Assembly (NCBI GenBank): GCA_964524995.1
Contig: CAZGDV010000077.1
Span: 1 to 13,213, forward strand
Direction: 5' to 3'
Origin: CAZGDV01 sp964524995
GTDB lineage: Bacteria > Chloroflexota > Dehalococcoidia > SZUA-161
DNA: 13,213 bases
The notes beneath the pieces are model-generated. The model was not told where the DNA came from and did no database searches. It saw only the letters and a program-made list of their open reading frames with translations. The translations under genes were made by a program, and so were the position numbers. This document shows, piece after piece, positions 1-5,866 of the stretch (positions are counted from its first letter, which is position 1; each line of letters begins with the position of its first letter).

Positions 1-1
1 G

Positions 2-154
2 AAGGACTCGATCCTCATGCACCCGCTGCCGGCGCACTATGGCGAGGAGATCGCGCCCGATCTCGCCGACTCACCCCACTCAGTGATCTTCGATCAGGCC
101 GAGAACAGACTGCACGCGCAGAAGGCTATCCTGGTGGAGCTTCTGTCCAGGTGA
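2..154 (+). CDS. argF: ornithine carbamoyltransferase-like protein, C-terminal end (partial)
   Basis: The reading frame enters from the left edge and ends at TGA 152-154, giving the last 50 residues. The visible motifs are HPLPAHYGEE and FDQAENRLHAQKAIL, which are the C-terminal hallmarks of ornithine carbamoyltransferase (carbamoyl phosphate + ornithine to citrulline, arginine synthesis, cytosol). In this family the first motif normally reads HCLPAHRGEE, and its Cys contributes to the ornithine site. Here Pro replaces Cys, giving the HPLP spelling known from aspartate carbamoyltransferase, while the rest stays OTC-like. A paralogue with another amine substrate is therefore possible. The stop overlaps the next gene's ATG by one base (TGATG), which implies translational coupling. 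The family is fairly sure; the exact substrate is not. Confidence 0.75.
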   Translation, partial: KDSILMHPLPAHYGEEIAPDLADSPHSVIFDQAENRLHAQKAILVELLSR

Positions 155-1500
155 TGACCAAGCCTATCGTCGCCATCGTAGGCCGCCCGAACGTTGGCAA
201 GTCCACACTGTTCAATCGCCTGGTTGGCCAGCGGTTGGCCATCGTGGAGGACTTGCCCGGTACCACGCGCGACAGGGTCTATGCCGACATATCATGGGCA
301 GGCCGTGACCTGACAATCGTGGACACGGGCGGCCTGGAGCAGAGGCCGGACACCAGCATACGGGAGAAGGTCAGGGACCAGGCACAAGCAGCGATCAAAG
401 AGGCCGACGTCATTGTGTTGCTCGTGGATGTGCTGGAGGGAGTGACCGTCCCGGACCAGGAGCTGGCAGAGGCCCTGAGGCGATCCCGGAAGCCCGTTCT
501 GCTCGCCGCCAGCAAGGCCGACAATGAGAAGCGCCGCACGGAGGCGTTCCAGTTCCACGAACTGGGCATCGGCCAGCCGATCCCGATCAGCGCACACCAT
601 GGCACAGGCGTGTCCGACCTGATGGACGAGGCCTGCTCAATGCTGCCCCCCTCCAGCCCGGTGCCCCCGGAGAGCGACATGCTCAAGATCGCCATCGTGG
701 GCCGTCCCAACGTCGGCAAGTCCATGTTGCTCAACGCCTTGCTCGGAGAGGACCGGGCCATCGTCAGCGAGACGCCGGGCACGACCCGCGATGCCCTGGA
801 CACGGTATTCGACTATCACGGCGAGCCCATCATGTTCATCGACACAGCGGGCATTCGCAAGCGCGGCCGGGTGGAGTCGGGCATAGAGCGGTACAGTGTC
901 ATGCGCGCCCTTCGCGCCGTGTCTCGGGCGGACGTAGTCCTACTCGTAACGGACGCAACGGAGGTCCTGACGGCGCAGGACGCACACATAGCCGGATACA
1001 TCCAGCAGGCACTCAAGGGCATGGTAGTCGTGGTTAGCAAGTGGGACCTCGCCGGCGAGTTGGAGCTGGACGCAGCCAAGTGCACGCGCGAGGTACAGAG
1101 CAAGCTCAAGTTCTTCCCGGGCGTGCCCATCCTTTTCGTTTCGGCCCGATACGGGCAGGGCATCGACAACATAGTCCCAGCCGCTAGGGACGTGGGGCGC
1201 AGCCGCCTGGTGCGTATTCCCACAGCGGAGGTGAACGAGGTGGTGGAGAGGATTGTGGCGGCACATTCCCCGCCGTCCGTGGGAGGGAGGCGGCTCAAGG
1301 TGTCGTATGCAACGCAGGCCGAGGTCAACCCGCCTACCTTCGTCTTCTTCGTGAATGATCCCAGGCTCCTGCATTTCTCGTATCAACGGTATCTGGAGAA
1401 CAGGCTGCGTGAGAGCTTCGGCTTCAGCGGCGTGCCCCTCAAACTGGTTTTCAAGCGAAAGGGTAGAGATGACCGAGTTCGCTCTCGTAGTGATCGGTAG
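154..1500 (+). CDS. der: ribosome assembly GTPase Der (EngA)
   Basis: Der is a double-GTPase that acts in maturation of the 50S ribosomal subunit. The 448-aa product has two tandem G domains and a C-terminal KH-like domain, the usual size and order. Visible motifs: G1 GRPNVGKS at residues 10-17 and again at 183-190; DTGG near 58 and DTAG at 230-233; G5-type SA motifs near 146 and in VSARYGQG; a C-terminal KH-like part with FVNDPRLLHFSYQRYLENRLR. The ATG at 154 is preferred because it is coupled to the upstream stop (TGATG) and MTKPIVAIVGRPNVGKS matches the usual Der N-terminus. A GTG at 151 is in frame but would need a longer overlap. Unusual: both G4 motifs are SKxD (SKAD 120-123, SKWD 295-298) instead of NKxD. 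The 3' end overlaps plsY by 32 bp. Confidence 0.97.
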   Translation: MTKPIVAIVGRPNVGKSTLFNRLVGQRLAIVEDLPGTTRDRVYADISWAGRDLTIVDTGGLEQRPDTSIREKVRDQAQAAIKEADVIVLLVDVLEGVTVPDQELAEALRRSRKPVLLAASKADNEKRRTEAFQFHELGIGQPIPISAHHGTGVSDLMDEACSMLPPSSPVPPESDMLKIAIVGRPNVGKSMLLNALLGEDRAIVSETPGTTRDALDTVFDYHGEPIMFIDTAGIRKRGRVESGIERYSVMRALRAVSRADVVLLVTDATEVLTAQDAHIAGYIQQALKGMVVVVSKWDLAGELELDAAKCTREVQSKLKFFPGVPILFVSARYGQGIDNIVPAARDVGRSRLVRIPTAEVNEVVERIVAAHSPPSVGGRRLKVSYATQAEVNPPTFVFFVNDPRLLHFSYQRYLENRLRESFGFSGVPLKLVFKRKGRDDRVRSRSDR

Positions 1501-2089
1501 CTATCTCATCGGCTCCATTCCTGTCGGCCTCATACTGGGCAAACTCAAGGGCGTCGACGTAAGGCAGTACGGGAGCGGCAAGACCGGCACAACGAATGTG
1601 CTCCGAACGATCGGCAAGAGGTACGCGGCCATCGCCCTGATATCCGACGTCCTGAAGGGAGTAGTCGCTGTTCTGATGGCCAGGTACGTAATCGGCTATC
1701 CCATGGGGGAGATGGCCGCTGCTTTCGCGGCGGTCGCCGGGCATAACTGGTCGATCTATATCAGGTTCCGGGGTGGGCGTGGCGTGGCCACCTCGGCCGG
1801 CGCAGCCGTCACTATGGTGCCGATCGTAGTACTGGTGGGCTTAGTGGCATTCGTCGTCGCTGTCGGCATATCCCGCTACGTGTCGCTCGGCTCTCTTCTG
1901 GGAGCGCTGAGTGCTGCCGCGAGCGCAGTGGTACTCGCGGTGCTCGACCGGGCTGCCACCGAACACGTCATCTTCATCTGCGTAGCAGTGGCGTTCATCA
2001 TCTTCCAGCACCATGACAACATCTCCAGGCTGCTCTCCGGCACGGAGACCAAGCTGGGCCACAAGGGCGAGAAGAGGCAGGCTGCATGA
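1469..2089 (+). CDS. plsY: acyl-phosphate:glycerol-3-phosphate acyltransferase PlsY
   Basis: PlsY is an integral membrane enzyme that moves the acyl group from acyl-phosphate to glycerol 3-phosphate, making lysophosphatidate. The product has 206 aa, the family norm, and is strongly hydrophobic with roughly five to seven membrane spans. All three PlsY motifs are present in altered form: SGKTGTTN at 36-43 (usual SGNxGATN), GHNWSIYIRFRGGRGVAT at 91-108, and HHDNISRLLSGTE at 181-193. The ATG at 1469 was chosen because the protein then begins MTEFALVVIGSYLIGSIPVG, the typical first helix. The frame is open further upstream (to 1355) but that part is only the shadow of der. The gene starts inside der (32 bp overlap) and its stop overlaps the gpsA ATG (ATGA), so the three are one transcription unit. 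Confidence 0.95.
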   Translation: MTEFALVVIGSYLIGSIPVGLILGKLKGVDVRQYGSGKTGTTNVLRTIGKRYAAIALISDVLKGVVAVLMARYVIGYPMGEMAAAFAAVAGHNWSIYIRFRGGRGVATSAGAAVTMVPIVVLVGLVAFVVAVGISRYVSLGSLLGALSAAASAVVLAVLDRAATEHVIFICVAVAFIIFQHHDNISRLLSGTETKLGHKGEKRQAA

Positions 2090-3129
2090 AGCCGAATCCC
2101 AGTGCAATCGCCATAGTAGGCACGACGACGTGGGGCATGACCCTGGGGCTCATCCTTGCCGGCAAGGGTGCAGCGGTCAGGCTCTGGGCACGCACGCAAG
2201 AGGAAGCTGCCGCTCTCGATCGCGAACGCGAGAACAAGGCGCGGCTGCCGGGCTTCAAATTCCCGGACACGCTCGCTGTCACGGCCTCGCTGGAAGAGGC
2301 GCTCTCGGCTGCCAATCTTGTCATACTCGCGGTGCCGTCCCAGCACATGCGTCAGAACGTCCGCCTGGCGGCCGAGCACCTGCGCAAAGAGCACTTGGTT
2401 CTCAGCGTGGCCAAGGGGCTGGAACTCGGCACCGCGAAGCGGATGTCACAGGTGATCGCCGACGAGATAGACCCTCGGTTCCATTCCAAGGTCTGTGTGC
2501 TCTCCGGACCCAATCTGGCGCGCGAAATCGTGCGCGGTCTCCCAGCTACGACTGTAGTTGCCGCCTACGATACGGGCGTGGCGACCAGAGTTCAGAGGGT
2601 TATAGCATCGCCGTTCTTTCGCGTGTACGTGAACAACGACGTGGTAGGCGTCGAGCTGGGCGGCGTGCTCAAGAATGTCATCGCCCTGGCAGCAGGCATG
2701 GTCGACGGGCTGGGACTCGGGGACAACACAAAGGCTGGTCTGATCACTCGCGGCCTGGCTGAGATAACGAGGCTGGGCGTGGCCGCCGGTGCCAATCCAC
2801 TGACATTCGCCGGCCTCGCGGGGCTGGGCGATCTGATGGCGACCTGCTCGAGCCCGCTGAGCCGCAACAGGTATGTAGGCCAGGAACTGGCCAAGGGCCG
2901 TACGTTGAAGGAACTCCTTGCGTCGATGACGGAGGTGGCCGAGGGGGTTACCGCGACAGAAGCGGCGCTTAAACTCGCGAAGGACCTGGACATCGAGATG
3001 CCGATAGCGGAAGAGGTGTATCGCGTCCTCTATGAGGGGTTGGACGTTAGACGGGCCGTGTCGGAGCTGATGGAGAGGAAGCTCAAGCACGAGTTCGCCG
3101 GCATCCTCGATGATGCCATAGGGCGTTGA
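2086..3129 (+). CDS. gpsA: glycerol-3-phosphate dehydrogenase [NAD(P)+]
   Basis: GpsA reduces dihydroxyacetone phosphate to sn-glycerol 3-phosphate, the acceptor used by PlsY encoded just upstream. The 347-aa product has the N-terminal Rossmann domain and the all-helical C-terminal domain. Visible residues: nucleotide loop GTTTWG at 12-17; SVAKGLE with Lys110; SGPNLAREI at 140-148; catalytic Lys196 in GGVLKNVIALAAG; GDNTKAGLITRGLAEITRLG at 212-231, the family signature; then GLAGLGDLMATCSSPLSRN. The middle Gly of the usual GxGxxG loop is Thr, a spelling I associate with Chloroflexota. The ATG overlaps the plsY stop by 4 bases (ATGA). The last codons also carry the presumed -35 of the next promoter. 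Confidence 0.96.
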   Translation: MKPNPSAIAIVGTTTWGMTLGLILAGKGAAVRLWARTQEEAAALDRERENKARLPGFKFPDTLAVTASLEEALSAANLVILAVPSQHMRQNVRLAAEHLRKEHLVLSVAKGLELGTAKRMSQVIADEIDPRFHSKVCVLSGPNLAREIVRGLPATTVVAAYDTGVATRVQRVIASPFFRVYVNNDVVGVELGGVLKNVIALAAGMVDGLGLGDNTKAGLITRGLAEITRLGVAAGANPLTFAGLAGLGDLMATCSSPLSRNRYVGQELAKGRTLKELLASMTEVAEGVTATEAALKLAKDLDIEMPIAEEVYRVLYEGLDVRRAVSELMERKLKHEFAGILDDAIGR

Positions 3130-3141
3130 TGATGCTATAAT
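3113..3141 (+). promoter_or_regulatory. extended -10 promoter for the SDR gene
   Basis: A perfect TATAAT at 3136-3141 is preceded by TG at 3133-3134, giving the extended -10 form TGcTATAAT. At 17 bp spacing lies ATGCCA (3113-3118), a 4 of 6 match to TTGACA, inside the end of gpsA. Transcription should start near 3148, leaving a leader of about 113 nt before the ATG at 3261. The same TGcTATAAT string occurs in front of the acyl-CoA synthetase operon on the other strand. Confidence 0.75.
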
Positions 3142-3146
3142 ACTCT

Positions 3147-3220
3147 GGGCGTTAACTCCCGTTCTGGGGGTCCGCCCTTCGTATTGGTAAGTGAGCCCGG
3201 TCCCCACGGTACGGTCGGGC
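3147..3220 (+). promoter_or_regulatory. structured 5' leader with two stem-loops
   Basis: Two hairpins fit in the leader. The first pairs GGGCG 3147-3151 with CGCCC 3173-3177, and inside it ACTCCC 3155-3160 with GGGGGT 3166-3171. The second pairs GCCCGGTC 3195-3202 with GGTCGGGC 3213-3220 (8 bp, two G-U pairs). The first stem sits almost exactly at the predicted transcript start and is followed by TTCGTATT. It may alternatively be the terminator of the gpsA operon or an attenuator. No known riboswitch class was recognised. Confidence 0.45.
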
Positions 3221-3260
3221 CGCGTCCAATGAATAAGACACAAGGAGGTCACGAGAAGAC

Positions 3261-4187
3261 ATGGGCGAGAGACTCAAGGGCAGAGTGGCTATCGTTACGG
3301 GTGCCGGCCGGGGCATCGGCAGAGCGGAGTCGATCCTGCTGGCCAAAGAGGGAGCGAAGGTCGTGGTCAACGACCTGGGGGGCGGCCCTGATGGCGGCGG
3401 TGAGGCCAAGTCGCCTGCCGACGAGGTAGTTGCGGAGATCAAGGCCATGGGCGGGGAGGCGGTCGCGAACTACGACAGTGTGGCCACCACAGAGGGCGGC
3501 GAGAATATCATCAAGACGGCGATGGACGCCTTCGGCAGACTGGACATCCTCATCAACAATGCGGGCATACTCAGGGACCGCATGGTGTTCAACATGACCC
3601 CTGAGGAGTGGGACATCATCATGAAGGTTCACCTCTACGGTCATTTCAACTGCACCAGGCCGGCGTGTGTCGTATTCCGACAGCAGAGAAGCGGCCGCAT
3701 CATCAACACGTCCTCGGAGGCGGGGCTCGGCAACATGGGCCAGGCCAACTACAGTGCGGCCAAAGAAGGGATTATCGGCTTCACCAGGACGGTTGCGCGA
3801 GACATGGGTAAGTACGGCGTGACGTGCAACGCCATCAGGCCGCGCGCGGCAACCAGGCTGACGGTCTCGCCGGAGCTGCAGGAAGCCATGGACCGGGCAC
3901 GTGCACAGGGCACACAGATGCCGATCGAGGCGGGGGTCGATATCTCCAAGCTCGACCCTGACGCCATCGCCCCGTTCGTCATATTCCTGGCCACAGACGA
4001 GGCAGCCGGCATCAACGGCCGCAACTTCCTGGTCTCTGCGGGCCAGATATCCCTGTACTCAGAGCCCATCGCCGAGAAGACGATATATAAAGAGGGCATC
4101 TGGACCGTGGACGAGCTGGCCGACGTTGTCCCAGGCACGCTTGCGGCGGGCCTGGTCAACCCCGCTCCTCCTCAGGCCGCCAAGTAG
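3261..4187 (+). CDS. SDR family NAD-dependent oxidoreductase (MFE-2 / 3-hydroxyacyl-CoA dehydrogenase type)
   Basis: This is a 308-aa short-chain dehydrogenase/reductase. Visible are the dinucleotide loop TGAGRGIG at 13-20, an Asp after beta-2 (NDLGG, about 38-39) that points to NAD rather than NADP, NNAG at 99-102, and the triad Ser151, Tyr164 (NYSAAK) and Lys168. The sequence NNAGILRDRMVFNMT and the SSEAG..GN.GQANYSAAK block match the dehydrogenase part of peroxisomal multifunctional enzyme 2 (HSD17B4), whose triad has the same numbering from memory. That supports a 3-hydroxyacyl-CoA or similar hydroxy substrate, but substrate is inference. The C-terminal tail after about 270, with IWTVDELADVVP, is longer than in minimal SDRs. 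Start: AAGGAGGT at 3242-3249, 11 nt before the ATG. It is flanked by its own promoter and a terminator-like palindrome, so it is monocistronic. Confidence 0.9.
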   Translation: MGERLKGRVAIVTGAGRGIGRAESILLAKEGAKVVVNDLGGGPDGGGEAKSPADEVVAEIKAMGGEAVANYDSVATTEGGENIIKTAMDAFGRLDILINNAGILRDRMVFNMTPEEWDIIMKVHLYGHFNCTRPACVVFRQQRSGRIINTSSEAGLGNMGQANYSAAKEGIIGFTRTVARDMGKYGVTCNAIRPRAATRLTVSPELQEAMDRARAQGTQMPIEAGVDISKLDPDAIAPFVIFLATDEAAGINGRNFLVSAGQISLYSEPIAEKTIYKEGIWTVDELADVVPGTLAAGLVNPAPPQAAK

Positions 4188-4219
4188 CGATCGAGCGTCG
4201 ATCTTCAGGCAATGCGCAA

Positions 4220-4255
4220 AAGGGTGCTGCTGCCCCATGGGGCAGCAGCACCCTT
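4220..4255. terminator. 36-bp perfect palindrome, probable terminator of the SDR gene
   Basis: The sequence is perfectly self-complementary across 18 bp on each side of its centre at 4237/4238 (CCCCATGGGG core, arms GGGTGCTGCTG and CAGCAGCACCC). It begins 33 bp after the SDR stop. As RNA it would form a GC-rich hairpin preceded by AAAA, but it is followed only by TTGCC, so the U-tract is weak. It may instead be a protein-binding palindrome. Confidence 0.6.
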
Positions 4256-4287
4256 GCCATCTCGGCCCCGGGGACTGTCGAGCCTCG

Positions 4288-4315
4288 TTGACAATCCCCC
4301 GGAATCTCCTACAAT
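4288..4315 (+). promoter_or_regulatory. sigma-70 type promoter of the VanZ-like gene
   Basis: Consensus -35 TTGACA at 4288-4293, 16 bp spacer, then TACAAT at 4310-4315 (5 of 6). The expected start site is near 4322, two bases before the ATG at 4324. No Shine-Dalgarno fits between, so the transcript is predicted to be leaderless. Confidence 0.75.
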
Positions 4316-4323
4316 TGCGGCAT

Positions 4324-4677
4324 ATGATACGTGAATTGCTCGTTCTCCTGGTGTGGACTGTCGTCCTCTTCGTCCTGATGCTGGCCCCCGTACCCAGCAT
4401 CACGCGCGAGGTCGCGGGCTTCGGGCATTGGGACAAGCTGGCCCACTTCGGCCTCTTCGCCGTCACCGGACTGGTGAGCGCCTACAGCGCCAAGCCACTG
4501 GGACACCTCAGAAACCGCATACTGTTCGGCCTCCTGTTCAGCGGCGCTCTCGCGCTCGTGACCGAGGGAGCCCAGCACTTCGTGGCGAACCGAGGCGGGT
4601 CGTTCCTCGACTTCATGGCGGACCTCGCAGGCCTGTCCCTCGCCCTTCTTCTCTACGCCCTCTGGAAGCTGCGGTAG
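4324..4677 (+). CDS. VanZ-like family membrane protein
   Basis: A 117-aa, very hydrophobic protein with about four membrane spans (near residues 4-22, 39-55, 66-82 and 98-115). The VanZ-like pattern is clear: DKLAHFGLF at 37-45, then EGAQHFVANRGGSFLDF at 81-97, with the conserved Glu/Gln, Arg and Asp between helices. VanZ of Enterococcus gives low-level teicoplanin resistance, but most short chromosomal VanZ-like proteins have no known role and none can be assigned here. The ATG at 4324 is chosen by protein content. The same frame is open far upstream (to 3901), but that part lies across the SDR gene and the palindrome and is not coding. It is transcribed towards the rimM operon and lies alone between the palindrome at 4220 and the convergent region. 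Confidence 0.85.
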   Translation: MIRELLVLLVWTVVLFVLMLAPVPSITREVAGFGHWDKLAHFGLFAVTGLVSAYSAKPLGHLRNRILFGLLFSGALALVTEGAQHFVANRGGSFLDFMADLAGLSLALLLYALWKLR

Positions 4678-4794
4678 AGCTCGCCGCTCTCCCAACGTGG
4701 TTCCATCAACATGGGGGACGTGACAACAATCGAGCTGATGATCCTGGGCTACCTCTGAGAAGGAGGCCGACCAGACTAGGCCCGTGAAGAAGCA
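4678..4794. other. convergent intergenic region between the VanZ-like gene and rimM
   Basis: No solid gene is present. A weak hairpin (AGAGC 4676-4680 with GCTCT 4686-4690, plus an outer GG/CC) overlaps the VanZ-like stop, without a U-tract. A 15-codon open frame at 4711-4758 encodes MGDVTTIELMILGYL, faintly like the start of PadR-type regulators, but it has no ribosome site and ends at once. No good terminator for either convergent unit is visible. Confidence 0.4.
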
Positions 4795-5307
4795 CTAGGG
4801 CAGGAGGCCGTCGATGACCTCGATGAGCACCTGCCCTTTTTCTGTGTCTATGGACTTGACCACGTCCTCGATGGCGGGTATGAGCACCTCGCCCCGCTTC
4901 CCCTGCACCACGTAGATATCGTTGCCAGCGGTCGACATGATGTCGGCTATCCGGCCCAGGGCCTCGCCCCCGGTGGTCACGACTTCCAGGCCAATAAGCT
5001 CGAAGGCGTAGTACTCGTCGCTGGGCAGGGGCCGAAGCGCGGAGCTAGGGATTGTCAGGTCACGCTCTCTGAGGTTCTCGGCGTCGCCGATGTTGTCGAC
5101 GCCGGCGAGCTTCACTAGAAGGTGCTGCTTGTGGGGCCGGCTGCTCTCGATCGTGTGCGGGTGGCCGTCGACGTAGACCGTCTCTCCAGGGTCGAACCGG
5201 TCGGGGAAATCGGTCACAACCTGGACCTTGACCTCCCCTTTCCTGCCCCATGGAGCCAGCACACGCCCCACAGCCAGGTAGTCGGGAGGGGCGAACTCCT
5301 TGCCCAT
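4795..5307 (-). CDS. rimM: ribosome maturation factor RimM
   Basis: RimM binds ribosomal protein S19 and assists 16S rRNA processing and 30S head assembly. The 170-aa product has the usual two parts. The N-terminal RimM barrel has YLAVGRVLAPWGRKGEVKV (10-28) and TDFPDRF (32-38). The C-terminal PRC-barrel domain starts near 99 with YYAFELIGLEVVTTGGEALG and ends with VLIPAIEDVVKSID and the typical terminal GLLP. The ATG at 5307 gives a standard length; the upstream spacer of 20 nt to khpA has no strong Shine-Dalgarno, which fits coupled translation. In many bacteria trmD and rplS follow rimM. Here the operon stops and meets the convergent VanZ-like gene. Confidence 0.95.
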   Translation of the reverse strand: MGKEFAPPDYLAVGRVLAPWGRKGEVKVQVVTDFPDRFDPGETVYVDGHPHTIESSRPHKQHLLVKLAGVDNIGDAENLRERDLTIPSSALRPLPSDEYYAFELIGLEVVTTGGEALGRIADIMSTAGNDIYVVQGKRGEVLIPAIEDVVKSIDTEKGQVLIEVIDGLLP

Positions 5308-5327
5308 CGTCCGGTGCCGGGTACGGC

Positions 5328-5555
5328 TTAGACTATCTCCAGCGTGGCGCGCGTTCCTCTTCTGATGGCGGCAACCCGCAGCAGAGTGCGCATCGCGTTG
5401 GCGATCTTGCCGTCCTTGCCGATGACCTTCCCGGTGTCCTCGGGGGCGACCTCCAGCCTCAGGATGACCCCATCCTCGGCAGGCAGCTCAGTCACGGTCA
5501 CTTCGTCCGGTTTGTCGACAATGGACCTGGCGATGTACTCGATGAGCTCCTTCAT
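5328..5555 (-). CDS. khpA: KH domain RNA-binding protein KhpA (YlqC type)
   Basis: A 75-aa single KH-domain protein. The conserved start MKELIEYIARSIVDKPDEV and the GxxG loop GKDG at 46-49, inside TGKVIGKDGKIANAMRTLL, identify it as KhpA/YlqC. KhpA forms complexes with KhpB in several Firmicutes and binds many RNAs. Its position between rpsP and rimM is the classic one. Spacing is 12 nt from rpsP, with a purine-rich GGGGAAG next to the ATG, and 20 nt to rimM. Confidence 0.95.
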   Translation of the reverse strand: MKELIEYIARSIVDKPDEVTVTELPAEDGVILRLEVAPEDTGKVIGKDGKIANAMRTLLRVAAIRRGTRATLEIV

Positions 5556-5567
5556 CTTCCCCTACCT

Positions 5568-5822
5568 CTAGTTGGTCACCTTCTCGGCTACGCCAGCCTT
5601 CTTGAGTATGTTGGCAACTGTCTGGGTAGGCTGGGCCCCCCGACGCAGCCACTCAAGGGCCCTCTCCTCCTTGATCTCGACTGTGGCCGGGTCGGTCAAG
5701 GGATCGTAGTGCCCTATCACCTCGATGAACTTGCCGTCACGTGGTGCCCGGGAATCGGCAACCACAACACGGTAGGAGGGTTTCTTCTTCTTGCCAACTC
5801 GCTGTAGTCTTATCTTGACCAT
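5568..5822 (-). CDS. rpsP: 30S ribosomal protein S16
   Basis: An 84-aa protein of typical S16 length and sequence: MVKIRLQRVGKKKKPSYRVVVADSRAPRDG at the start, then FIEVIGHYDP and ALEWLRRGAQPTQTVANIL. S16 is an early assembly protein of the small ribosomal subunit. A Shine-Dalgarno (AGGAGA) lies about 10 nt before the ATG at 5822. It is the first gene of rpsP-khpA-rimM. Only 44 bp separate it from the stop of the acyl-CoA synthetase alpha gene upstream and no clear promoter is visible there. It is thus either driven from inside that gene or read through from the acyl-CoA synthetase promoter. Confidence 0.98.
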   Translation of the reverse strand: MVKIRLQRVGKKKKPSYRVVVADSRAPRDGKFIEVIGHYDPLTDPATVEIKEERALEWLRRGAQPTQTVANILKKAGVAEKVTN

Positions 5823-5866
5823 ACGCAGTCTCTCCTGAACCTCCGTTCAATCCGGCGACACCGGCT

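Noticed and set aside
279..1386. Long open frames on the minus strand opposite der
   Set aside because: They run antisense to a fully motif-supported der, show no protein-family features and are expected in GC-rich coding DNA.
2013..2762. 249-codon plus-strand open frame overlapping plsY and gpsA
   Set aside because: The translation is low-complexity Arg/Gly/Ser-rich text typical of an out-of-frame reading; gpsA in the overlapping frame is certain.
2446..3252. 268-codon minus-strand open frame opposite gpsA
   Set aside because: Antisense shadow; it also crosses the promoter and leader of the SDR gene.
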